Virus record (IMG/VR): IMGVR_UViG_3300027499_000013
Coordinates: 1 to 36,231 of that record
DNA: 36,231 nt
From: a virus
Direction: 5' to 3' (one strand)
Shown here one piece after another: positions 26,160 to 31,074 of the stretch. The position numbers and the translations under genes were made by a program. Every line of letters starts with the position of its first letter. Position 1 is the stretch's first letter. Below the pieces are notes generated by a model that searched no databases, was not told the DNA's origin, and saw only the letters and a program-made list of their open reading frames with translations.

Positions 26160-26303
26160 ATGTTCGTCTATGTCCTCGTCGACACCGTGAACAACCAGTT
26201 TGCTGGGTTGTTCACCGACCGCGCACAAGTGGATAAGTGGGTGAAACGCTTCGACGGCTACCACATTGTGTCGGTCGAAATCCCCCTGCCCGACAACGCC
26301 TAA
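26160..26303 (+). CDS. Small protein, 47 aa
   Basis: MFVYVLVDTVNNQFAGLFTD, then RAQVDKWVKRFDGYHIVSVE: a strand-helix-strand mini fold beginning with a hydrophobic strand. Similar short proteins (F-VY-L-x-x-N-x-F) are common in actinophages. Full private cassette. Unknown role. Confidence 0.75.
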   Translation: MFVYVLVDTVNNQFAGLFTDRAQVDKWVKRFDGYHIVSVEIPLPDNA

Positions 26304-26314
26304 CGGCACACGAC

Positions 26315-26346
26315 AACCCCCCCCACTACGGTGGGGGGTTGTTGCG
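26315..26346 (+). terminator. Intrinsic terminator
   Basis: AACCCCCCCCAC / GTGGGGGGTT around TACG (two C bulged), then GTTGCGTT. Confidence 0.9.
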
Positions 26347-26404
26347 TTGTCGGCGTGTGGTCGCGTATCGTTGACGGCGTGGGGGACACGCCCCCGAAAG
26401 GAGA
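26342..26404 (+). promoter_or_regulatory. Cassette promoter and leader
   Basis: TTGCGT (26342-26347), 18 nt, TATCGT (26366-26371), hairpin GGGGG-ACACG-CCCCC (26381-26395), then GAAAGGAGA. Confidence 0.85.
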
Positions 26405-26408
26405 AATG

Positions 26409-26840
26409 ATGTTCCGAATGTTGCTGAAAAAAATCGCTCGGTGGTTGCGGCCCGACAACGGCAAGCCGTCACCGTTGCGAACGCTCGGCACGCGGTTGCT
26501 ATGGTCACCGTTGCTCGAACGCCGAGTGTCGTCTGTCCGTATCTGTCGCCCCTGCCGTCACTTGACGGTCGACGAGCACAAGTACCACGCTCGGTTCAGT
26601 CGCGATATGTTCCCCGTGTGGTCGCTACTGATGATGAACCGTTGGGGGTTCAGTCGTGTGGGGTATGTCGGTGACTGCCGATACTTCCGCTTCCCCATTC
26701 CGAATTGGTTCGGTGCGTGGTTGCGCCCAATCGTCACAAACAACAACAACCGTGACGGTTGGTGGTTCGGGAACGAACGGACTAGCGACTGGTATCGTTA
26801 CCGTGATGTTCTGGTGAACGAGGAACGCGAACGCGCCTAA
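26409..26840 (+). CDS. Hypothetical Arg/Trp-rich protein, 143 aa
   Basis: Basic and aromatic: LLKKIARWLRPDNGKPSPLR, VSSVRICRPCRHLTVDEHKY, RVGYVGDCRYFRFPIPNWFG, GWWFGNERTSDWYRYR. CRPC plus later Cys/His may bind metal. High Arg/Trp content sets it apart from its acidic neighbours and suggests nucleic-acid binding or a membrane surface, both inferred. ATG 26406 and 26409 are adjacent; the second fits SD spacing. Single-gene unit. Confidence 0.8.
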   Translation: MFRMLLKKIARWLRPDNGKPSPLRTLGTRLLWSPLLERRVSSVRICRPCRHLTVDEHKYHARFSRDMFPVWSLLMMNRWGFSRVGYVGDCRYFRFPIPNWFGAWLRPIVTNNNNRDGWWFGNERTSDWYRYRDVLVNEERERA

Positions 26841-26846
26841 CCGCCG

Positions 26847-26884
26847 ACAACCCCCCTGCCTAACGGTGGGGGGGTTGTTGTCGT
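26847..26884 (+). terminator. Intrinsic terminator, TAAC loop
   Basis: ACAACCCCCCTGCC / GGTGGGGGGGTTGT around TAAC, then TGTCGTTT. Confidence 0.93.
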
Positions 26885-26947
26885 TTCGGCGGTTGCCGTC
26901 GTATCGTTGGAGTGTGGGCAACACGGCTCACACAAGCAAGGGAGAAA
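26878..26947 (+). promoter_or_regulatory. Cassette promoter and leader
   Basis: TTGTCG (26878-26883), 18 nt, TATCGT (26902-26907), hairpin GTGTGGGC-AACACG-GCTCACAC (26912-26933, one G-U), then AAGGGAGA. Confidence 0.85.
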
Positions 26948-26949
26948 CT

Positions 26950-27351
26950 ATGAGCGACACGCTCACGGTGACGGGGCTTATCGCCACGACACCACGACGA
27001 TTGACGACAAGCGAGGGGGTCGTAATCGTATCGTTCCGCCTCGCGTCGTCACAACGCCGTTTCGACAAGGCGACTGGCGAATGGGTCGACGCGTCGACCA
27101 ACTGGTACACCGTCAACGCGTTCCGCCAACTCGGTGAAAACGCGTTCGCCTCGCTCAACAAGGGCGACCGCATCACGGTCACGGGTCGTCTGAAAATCCG
27201 CGACTGGCAGACCGACGACCGCACGGGAACAAATGTCGATATCGAAGCGGAAACGCTCGGACACGACCTGTTCTGGTGTACCACCGTCGCAACTCGCGTT
27301 GTAATGTCCAACGCGAAAGCCCCCGTTACCGCCGAAGCCACCGCCGAGTAA
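26950..27351 (+). CDS. Single-stranded DNA-binding protein, copy 2
   Basis: 133 aa. SSB OB-fold blocks are clearer than in copy 1: LTVTGLIATTPRRLTTSEGV, VIVSFRLASSQRRFD, TNWYTVNAFRQLGENAFASL (W-Y-x-V-x-x-F-R-Q-L-x-E-N block), KGDRITVTGRLKIRDWQTDD, GTNVDIEAETLGHDLFW. An Ala/Thr-rich tail follows, without the acidic DDDIPF tip. It should coat ssDNA during phage replication or recombination. Copy 1 (21475) shares the T-T-P-R and R-D-W blocks. Single-gene unit. Confidence 0.9.
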   Translation: MSDTLTVTGLIATTPRRLTTSEGVVIVSFRLASSQRRFDKATGEWVDASTNWYTVNAFRQLGENAFASLNKGDRITVTGRLKIRDWQTDDRTGTNVDIEAETLGHDLFWCTTVATRVVMSNAKAPVTAEATAE

Positions 27352-27357
27352 CACCAC

Positions 27358-27393
27358 CGACAGCCCCCTGCCCGAAAGGGTGGGGGGTTGTCG
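27358..27393 (+). terminator. Intrinsic terminator, GAAA loop
   Basis: GACAGCCCCCTGCCC / GGGTGGGGGGTTGTC around GAAA (about 15 bp with G-U pairs), then GCCGTTGT. Confidence 0.93.
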
Positions 27394-27414
27394 CCGTTGT
27401 GCGGTGTCGTCGCG

Positions 27415-27439
27415 TACCGTAGTGCCAACGAAAGGAACA
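27415..27439 (+). promoter_or_regulatory. Cassette leader without hairpin
   Basis: TACCGT (27415-27420), nine bases, GAAAGGAA. The 5' hairpin is absent here. Confidence 0.6.
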
Positions 27440-27441
27440 CA

Positions 27442-27531
27442 ATGCTCATACGGATACTGTCCTATTTCTGGGTGCGGAACAACGCCGAGCGTATGGGGGT
27501 CGCCCTCATTCTCTCGCTCGCTCTCATCTGA
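27442..27531 (+). CDS. Membrane microprotein, 29 aa
   Basis: MLIRILSYFWVRNNAERMGV then ALILSLALI: two short hydrophobic stretches around a polar turn (RNNAER). Standard SD (GAAAGGAACACA) and a terminator on each side, so a 29-residue peptide has a full unit. Unknown role; membrane insertion is likely. Confidence 0.65.
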   Translation: MLIRILSYFWVRNNAERMGVALILSLALI

Positions 27532-27537
27532 CGGTAA

Positions 27538-27573
27538 CGACCCCCTGCCCAATCGGGTGGGGGGTTGTTGCCG
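27538..27573 (+). terminator. Intrinsic terminator, AATC loop
   Basis: ACCCCCTGCCC / GGGTGGGGGGT around AATC, then TGTTGCCG. Confidence 0.92.
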
Positions 27574-27640
27574 TATGTCGGGGGTCGGGGATAGTCTGGA
27601 AGCACGAAGGGAACACGCCCTTCCAAACCGAAGGAGAAAC
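27568..27640 (+). promoter_or_regulatory. Cassette promoter and leader
   Basis: TTGCCG (27568-27573), 18 nt, TAGTCT (27592-27597), hairpin GAAGGG-AACACG-CCCTTC (27606-27623), then GAAGGAGA. Confidence 0.85.
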
Positions 27641-27642
27641 CT

Positions 27643-27969
27643 GTGAAGGTTACCAAGAAGGTCGCCGATGTTGTTTCGGCGTACCGCCAGATGAAGGCGG
27701 AACTTGACCGCCTGACGAAGGAGAGTGACGCTTACCGCGCCACGCTCATCAACACCGCGCACGACCTCGCCGACATCACTGGTGTTGGGGAGTTCAGTGA
27801 AATGGTGTTCGAATACAACGGGCAGGCTATCGCCCGTATCACGGTGACGGAACGCACGACCGCCGACATCGACGCTATCCGCAAGACGCACCCCGTCATT
27901 GACGAAGCAATCGCCAACAAGACGGGCTTCGTCAAGACCAGCACCGTCACGACGGTTCGCACCGTCTGA
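27643..27969 (+). CDS. Coiled-coil small protein, paralogue 3 of 3
   Basis: 108 aa. GTG start with GAAGGAGAAACC SD. VTKKVADVVSAYRQMKAELD then RLTKESDAYRATLINTA (helix), VFEYNGQAIARITVTERTTA, DIDAIRKTHPVIDEAIANKT. It differs from paralogue 2 mainly by an insertion (HDLADITGVGEFSEM) between helix and turn. Recent duplication is likely. Single-gene unit. Confidence 0.83.
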   Translation: MKVTKKVADVVSAYRQMKAELDRLTKESDAYRATLINTAHDLADITGVGEFSEMVFEYNGQAIARITVTERTTADIDAIRKTHPVIDEAIANKTGFVKTSTVTTVRTV

Positions 27970-27974
27970 CACAC

Positions 27975-28002
27975 GACGGGGAAGGGTTCGCCCTTCCCCG
28001 TC
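27975..28002 (+). terminator. Terminator-like hairpin, UUCG loop, no T-run
   Basis: GACGGGGAAGGG / CCCTTCCCCGTC (12 bp perfect) around TTCG, followed by ACCCC rather than Ts. Confidence 0.8.
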
Positions 28003-28032
28003 ACCCCTTCCCGTATCCGCCCACGACCGACA

Positions 28033-28066
28033 CGACCCCACGCCTAACGGTGTGGGGTCGTTGTCG
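28033..28066 (+). terminator. Second terminator, TAAC loop
   Basis: CGACCCCACGCC / GGTGTGGGGTCG (12 bp) around TAAC, then TTGTCGTTG. No gene lies between it and the hairpin at 27975. Confidence 0.9.
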
Positions 28067-28105
28067 TTGTGCCGTTCACGATCTAAACCGCTATGCGGTG
28101 GGGGG
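28061..28105 (+). other. Empty cassette remnant: promoter joined to the 3' arm of a terminator
   Basis: TTGTCG (28061-28066), 17 nt, TAAACC (28084-28089), then at once a 3' terminator arm (GCGGTGGGGGG) without its CCCC-rich 5' arm. It looks like the junction left after deletion of a gene between two cassettes. Confidence 0.6.
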
Positions 28106-28107
28106 TT

Positions 28108-28183
28108 GTTGTGCGGTGTCCGTGGTCTGCCGTATCGTCGTTGATGTGGGGAACACGCCCCACACCGCCACAAGGAGGTGACA
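28108..28183 (+). promoter_or_regulatory. Cassette promoter and leader
   Basis: TTGTGC (28108-28113), 18 nt, TATCGT (28132-28137), hairpin GTGGGG-AACACG-CCCCAC (28146-28163), then AAGGAGG. Confidence 0.85.
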
Positions 28184-28185
28184 CA

Positions 28186-28290
28186 ATGGCTACTGGTGAC
28201 CTCACCGACCCCTGCCCCGACTGCGGTCGGGTCGATGTCGAGGGTGTGTCGTATCACACACACGACCTCGATTTCATCTTCCGCGCCTAG
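28186..28290 (+). CDS. Zinc-ribbon microprotein, 34 aa
   Basis: MATGDLTDPCPDCGRVDVEG then VSYHTHDLDFIFRA. CPDC plus H-x-H gives a possible C2H2 micro-site. Strong SD (AAGGAGG). One transcription unit for a 34-aa product. Unknown role. Confidence 0.72.
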   Translation: MATGDLTDPCPDCGRVDVEGVSYHTHDLDFIFRA

Positions 28291-28300
28291 CGGAAAAGCG

Positions 28301-28334
28301 ACCCCCCTGCCTAACGGTGGGGGGGTTGTTTGCG
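28301..28334 (+). terminator. Intrinsic terminator, TAAC loop
   Basis: ACCCCCCTGCC / GGTGGGGGGGT around TAAC, then TGTTTGCG. Confidence 0.92.
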
Positions 28335-28405
28335 TTATGCGGTGGGGCCGCGCTAGTCTGATATCACGAGCAGGGAACACGACCTGCCCCGTACAAAGGA
28401 GCCGA
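28330..28405 (+). promoter_or_regulatory. Cassette promoter and leader of a near-empty unit
   Basis: TTGCGT (28330-28335), 18 nt, TAGTCT (28354-28359), hairpin GCAGG-(GAACACGA)-CCTGC (28370-28387), then AAAGGAG before ATG 28408. Confidence 0.8.
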
Positions 28406-28407
28406 AG

Positions 28408-28485
28408 ATGTCTGCCAGAAGATATCTGCCCCCTCACCGCCAAGCGGTGGGGGGGCTATCTCCGTTTCGGCGTTCGCCGTTGTAG
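28408..28485 (+). pseudogene. Truncated 25-codon frame running through a terminator
   Basis: A normal SD and ATG are followed by only seven codons before a terminator stem begins (28429-28456). The frame then reads through the terminator and ends at TAG 28483-28485, inside the next -10. This looks like a cassette whose gene was almost entirely deleted, leaving the start codon fused to the terminator. A leader-peptide attenuator is the alternative. Confidence 0.55.
28429..28460 (+). terminator. Intrinsic terminator inside the truncated frame
   Basis: GCCCCCTCACCGC / GCGGTGGGGGGGC with loop CAA, flanked by GATA / TATC; no long T-run. Confidence 0.88.
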
Positions 28486-28512
28486 TCTGGTATCACCAAC
28501 GAAAGGAGAATG
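28483..28512 (+). promoter_or_regulatory. Cassette leader without hairpin
   Basis: TAGTCT (28483-28488), short leader, GAAAGGAGA before ATG 28515. Confidence 0.6.
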
Positions 28513-28514
28513 GA

Positions 28515-28817
28515 ATGTCCATTCGAAAAATCCGAGCGTATCTCGCGCTCGCCCTGTTCGCCCTCGTGCTTGGCGCGGCGTGGACCGCAGGGGAACTAGC
28601 CCGTACCGCCGAGATGGCAGGCACGACCTACGACCTGACACCGTTTAGTGTCCTCGTGCTTGGCGCGAGTATGCTCGCATCCGCGCTAGTCGCGTGGAAT
28701 GTCGGGGAGTATGTAGCGAACGACTATCGCACCCCCCTATCCGCTGTTGATTACTACAACTATGCGGAACGCGCTGGTGACAACGAAGCATATCGCCGTC
28801 ACTACATCAAGGAGTAA
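28515..28817 (+). CDS. Two-TM membrane protein, 100 aa
   Basis: Basic start (MSIRKIRAYLA), TM1 LALALFALVLGAAWTAGELA (about 10-29), polar loop, TM2 SVLVLGASMLASALVAWNVG (about 44-63), then a soluble acidic tail (DYYNYAERAGDNEAYRRHY). The repeat of V-L-G-A/S in both helices suggests they pair. Unknown role. Single-gene unit without 5' hairpin. Confidence 0.82.
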   Translation: MSIRKIRAYLALALFALVLGAAWTAGELARTAEMAGTTYDLTPFSVLVLGASMLASALVAWNVGEYVANDYRTPLSAVDYYNYAERAGDNEAYRRHYIKE

Positions 28818-28830
28818 CCCGACCACAACG

Positions 28831-28863
28831 CCCCTCACCGCGCTATGCGGTGGGGGGTTGTTG
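28831..28863 (+). terminator. Intrinsic terminator
   Basis: CCCCTCACCGC / GCGGTGGGGGG around GCTAT, then TTGTTGCGG. Confidence 0.92.
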
Positions 28864-28928
28864 CGGTCGGTCGGTCGTGTGTCGTATCGTTGGAGTATCG
28901 GGGAACACGCCCCGCCGAGAGGAGAACA
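28861..28928 (+). promoter_or_regulatory. Cassette promoter and leader
   Basis: TTGCGG (28861-28866), 18 nt, TATCGT (28885-28890), hairpin CGGGG-AACACG-CCCCG (28899-28914), then AGAGGAGA. Confidence 0.85.
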
Positions 28929-28930
28929 TA

Positions 28931-29095
28931 ATGAGCCAGTACCACTGTCCGGTGTGTTGGGAAGAATACACCGATTGCGTAGGGGGCGCCCCCCTGTGGT
29001 CGGTCGGTGTCGTCTACTGTAGCCGACACTCGAAATACAACCCCGTTCTAATCGCGTTCACCAAGCGGTGGGGTAAGGACACCGACAAGTCGTAG
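28931..29095 (+). CDS. Zinc-binding-like small protein, 54 aa
   Basis: MSQYHCPVCWEEYTDCVGGA, then WSVGVVYCSRHSKYNPVLIA. CPVC, C at residue 16 and C-x2-H form a plausible zinc site. Basic C-terminus (KRWGKDTDKS). Full cassette. Unknown role. Confidence 0.78.
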   Translation: MSQYHCPVCWEEYTDCVGGAPLWSVGVVYCSRHSKYNPVLIAFTKRWGKDTDKS

Positions 29096-29103
29096 CCCGA
29101 CAC

Positions 29104-29147
29104 CAACAACCCCCCCGCCGAGTGGAACGGTAGGGGGGTTGTTGCCG
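29104..29147 (+). terminator. Intrinsic terminator
   Basis: CAACAACCCCCC...GCCG / CGGTAGGGGGGTTGTTG around AGTGGAA, then CCGTATG. Confidence 0.9.
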
Positions 29148-29210
29148 TATGTCGGGGGTCGGTGTCATACTGATTATGCGGGGAACACGCCCCGCCAATC
29201 GAAAGGAACG
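29142..29210 (+). promoter_or_regulatory. Cassette promoter and leader
   Basis: TTGCCG (29142-29147), about 19 nt, a weak -10 CATACT (29167-29172), hairpin GCGGGG-AACACG-CCCCGC (29178-29195), then GAAAGGAA. Confidence 0.78.
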
Positions 29211-29212
29211 CT

Positions 29213-29383
29213 ATGACCCCGCTGCCCTACGACCGTGCGGTCGTGCTCTACCGCGAGGAAACCGAGAAACTCGTTCTCGACGGCGAAATCGACCAAGAGG
29301 AGGCGAACCGTCGCCTCGACCCCGCCGAGATGTTGCGGACGATTTCCATCGCCATCTCCGTCGGTCTAGTCGCTCGCGCCTAG
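29213..29383 (+). CDS. Small helical protein, 56 aa
   Basis: MTPLPYDRAVVLYREETEKL, VLDGEIDQEEANRRLDPAEM, then LRTISIAISVGLVARA. A charged helical first part and a more hydrophobic C-terminal helix. SD GAAAGGAACGCT. No family recognised. Confidence 0.72.
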   Translation: MTPLPYDRAVVLYREETEKLVLDGEIDQEEANRRLDPAEMLRTISIAISVGLVARA

Positions 29384-29394
29384 TGCCGAAACGG

Positions 29395-29430
29395 TAGCCC
29401 CTCTGACACACCGTCAGGGGGGCTATCGCC
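29395..29430 (+). terminator. Intrinsic terminator
   Basis: TAGCCCCTCTGAC / GTCAGGGGGGCTA (13 bp, one G-U) around ACACC, then TCGCCG. Confidence 0.92.
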
Positions 29431-29449
29431 GTCTATGCCGTTGCCGTCG

Positions 29450-29481
29450 TATTCTGGAATCACACCAACGAAAGGAGTCCC
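29450..29481 (+). promoter_or_regulatory. Cassette leader without hairpin
   Basis: TATTCT (29450-29455), then GAAAGGAG before ATG 29484. Confidence 0.55.
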
Positions 29482-29483
29482 CG

Positions 29484-29678
29484 ATGCCCGAGGACATTAT
29501 CGCAACAGAGCAACGCCGTTCGCCTCTCAATCACCGATGCTACCGATGCCGTATGGGTCACGAGCACCCGACCATTCACATCTCTTGGTATCAAGACGGT
29601 CGCATCGCTCAATGGTTCCGATGCGGGTGCGGTGCGCTCAACCCGACTCGCCTCCACATCGAACCGATAATCCTCTGA
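29484..29678 (+). CDS. Zinc-ribbon-like protein, 64 aa
   Basis: RRSPLNHRCYRCRMGHEHPT, IHISWYQDGRIAQWFRCGC then GALNPTRLH. CYRC and C-x-C with His residues between suggest a zinc site on a beta sheet. Basic. No known function; it lies in the zinc-protein-rich half of the array. Confidence 0.78.
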   Translation: MPEDIIATEQRRSPLNHRCYRCRMGHEHPTIHISWYQDGRIAQWFRCGCGALNPTRLHIEPIIL

Positions 29679-29688
29679 CGCGATGCCG

Positions 29689-29722
29689 ACAACCTCCCTC
29701 CCGATTCGGGGGGGAGGTTGTG
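29689..29722 (+). terminator. Intrinsic terminator
   Basis: ACAACCTCCCTCCC / GGGGGGGAGGTTGT around GATTC, then GCCG. Confidence 0.9.
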
Positions 29723-29788
29723 CCGTGTCGGTGCCATGCCGTAGAGTGAGTACATCGGGAGGAACCGCCTCCCCGACGAAAGGAAACG
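29718..29788 (+). promoter_or_regulatory. Cassette promoter and leader
   Basis: TTGTGC (29718-29723), 18 nt, TAGAGT (29742-29747), hairpin TCGGGAGG-AACCG-CCTC(c)CCGA (29755-29776), then GAAAGGAAA. Confidence 0.82.
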
Positions 29789-29790
29789 TC

Positions 29791-29988
29791 ATGGGATTCA
29801 CCATCGACACCGACGGCATGGACGCCGACCACGTGGCAACACTGGAACGCGCCGAGGACATCAAGGACAGGACGTTGTACGACATCGCGTGGTACTTGGT
29901 CGCTGGCAACACGACCGACCAGTTTATCTTCGACTGGCTCGAAAACATCATGTCCATCGACCGCGACCTGTCCAAAGCCCGCGCCTAG
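29791..29988 (+). CDS. Small helical protein, 65 aa
   Basis: MGFTIDTDGMDADHVATLER, AEDIKDRTLYDIAWYLVAGN, TTDQFIFDWLENIMS. Acidic, mostly helical. No family recognised. Shares its leader hairpin sequence almost exactly with the unit at 31075, which suggests cassette copying. Confidence 0.77.
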   Translation: MGFTIDTDGMDADHVATLERAEDIKDRTLYDIAWYLVAGNTTDQFIFDWLENIMSIDRDLSKARA

Positions 29989-30001
29989 CCCGCGCTCTCC
30001 G

Positions 30002-30037
30002 ACGACCCTCACCCGAAAGGGTGGGGGTCGTTGTCGT
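30002..30037 (+). terminator. Intrinsic terminator, GAAA loop
   Basis: ACGACCCTCACCC / GGGTGGGGGTCGT (13 bp, one G-U) around GAAA, then TGTCGTCG. Confidence 0.93.
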
Positions 30038-30081
30038 CGTGCCGTTGGCTGCCGATGCCGTTCGGGGAGGGGAGGTTGTGC
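30032..30081 (+). other. Cassette junction scar: 3' terminator arm without its partner
   Basis: After TTGTCG and a degenerate spacer comes TTCGGGGAGGGGAGGTTGT, which matches the 3' arm of the terminator at 29707-29721, but no CCTCCC 5' arm precedes it. Confidence 0.55.
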
Positions 30082-30147
30082 CGTGTCCGTGCCATGCCGT
30101 AGTCTGATATCACGGAGGAACACGCCTCCCGAATCGAAAGGAACATG
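30076..30147 (+). promoter_or_regulatory. Cassette promoter and leader
   Basis: TTGTGC (30076-30081), 18 nt, TAGTCT (30100-30105), hairpin GGAGG-AACACG-CCTCC (30114-30129), then GAAAGGAA. Confidence 0.84.
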
Positions 30148-30149
30148 CC

Positions 30150-30416
30150 ATGTCATTCGAAAGTGCCCAGCGAGCCTGGGAATCGCCTCCCGACTATGCG
30201 GAGGAGGAATGCGAGGAAACTCTCGCCGTCCGATGTGACAACGAGGACTGTGACGCGTACGATGTCGAAGTAAACGCTACCGTCACCGTTCAGTATGCCG
30301 ATGAGTACGGAACAGCATACTACACCTGCCCAGTCTGCGATGTTGAGGCAGAGAGCCAGACCACGCGCGAAGTCTACGAACACTCTTACGAGCCCGAAGA
30401 CTTCGAAGACCGATAA
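30150..30416 (+). CDS. Zinc-ribbon-like protein, YTCxxC paralogue 2
   Basis: 88 aa. ESPPDYAEEECEETLAVRCD, C-x4-C (CDNEDC), beta stretch VEVNATVTVQYADEYGTAYY, then TCPVC and an acidic tail. It shares SPPDYAE, the C-x4-C / YTC-x2-C frame and ESQTTRE with the protein at 31075 (SPPDYAEDSD; ESETTRA). The two flank the aberrant non-coding block at 30.46-31.0 kb. Confidence 0.85.
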   Translation: MSFESAQRAWESPPDYAEEECEETLAVRCDNEDCDAYDVEVNATVTVQYADEYGTAYYTCPVCDVEAESQTTREVYEHSYEPEDFEDR

Positions 30417-30427
30417 CCGTGCCGATG

Positions 30428-30462
30428 AATGCCCAGCCAAGTGGAATGGCTGGGCATTCTGT
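30428..30462 (+). terminator. Intrinsic terminator
   Basis: AATGCCCAGCC / GGCTGGGCATT (11 bp perfect) around AAGTGGAAT, then CTGTCG. Confidence 0.88.
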
Positions 30463-30999
30463 CGTTGTGCCGACGACTGTCCGCGGCGACGTTCGGCGCT
30501 CGCCGTCTCGGAGTCAACACCGCGACGTCGACGCCGTAACCCCGACCGGGCGACGCCGGTCGATGTCGATGGGCCGGCCCCAGCCAATTCTCCGGCCCCG
30601 CTGCGCCGTCGATGTCACGCCGTGCTGACCGCGACGTTGACGCCGACACTAAACCCCCGACGTTCGGCGCTCGCGGTCGATGTCGATGATGTCAACCCCG
30701 GGAAGTGCTCGACGCCGACGTCGACGCCGTTAGGCGCTCGCCGTCGGTGCGCCGTCGATATCAACCCCGGGCCGGACGCGGAGTATCGACGGCAACGATC
30801 GTAATCTTCGCGGATCCGTTTCGTAATCGCCAGTTGTTGACCGCGATGACGCGCCGTTAGACGATCGCGGGCCCGTAACGCCGTCATAGAGCTCGTTGCA
30901 CCGTTTATTAGTGTAATTAGGTGTACGAAGCGCGTTAGGGCGTTCTAGAGGCGCTGAGCGCCGTTCAGGAGCGCGCCGGCGACGCTGGGGGTGGGGGTG
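30463..30999. other. Gene-free palindrome- and CpG-rich block
   Basis: About 535 bases with no supported gene. Short units recur: GACGTTCGGCGCTCGC (about 30488 and 30659), CGACGTCGACGCCGT (about 30521 and 30716), GTCGATGTCGATG (about 30559 and 30676), TCAACCCCGGG (about 30689 and 30760). Six-base palindromes are dense (CCGCGG, GACGTC, GTCGAC, GGCCGGCC, CCCGGG, GATATC, CGATCG, GGATCC, GGGCCC, GAGCTC, TCTAGA). It begins right after a terminator and ends with a lone 3' terminator arm (about 30986-31000). Confidence 0.65.
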
Positions 31000-31072
31000 T
31001 TGCGCCGTGTCCGTCCTAGACGATATAGTGAGTACATCGGGAGGAACCGCCTCCCCGACGAAAGGAACCACA
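31000..31072 (+). promoter_or_regulatory. Cassette promoter and leader
   Basis: TTGCGC (31000-31005), 18 nt, TATAGT (31024-31029), hairpin TCGGGAGG-AACCG-CCTC(c)CCGA (31037-31058), then GAAAGGAA. Leader nearly identical to that at 29742-29785. Confidence 0.83.
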
Positions 31073-31074
31073 CC

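Noticed and set aside
27049-28443. Long reverse-strand open frame (464 codons) opposite the SSB and coiled-coil genes
   Set aside because: It crosses several cassettes, terminators and genes of the plus strand; product is low-complexity and the frame is a GC-rich antisense shadow.
30295-30900. Long open frames on both strands across the palindrome-dense block
   Set aside because: They arise from GC-biased repeats, have Arg/Ser/Pro-rich low-complexity products, and no SD or leaderless promoter.
9658-31072. Repeated leader elements considered as a CRISPR array
   Set aside because: The repeats are separated by clear protein-coding genes of different length, and the repeat is a promoter-hairpin-SD signal and not a constant direct repeat.
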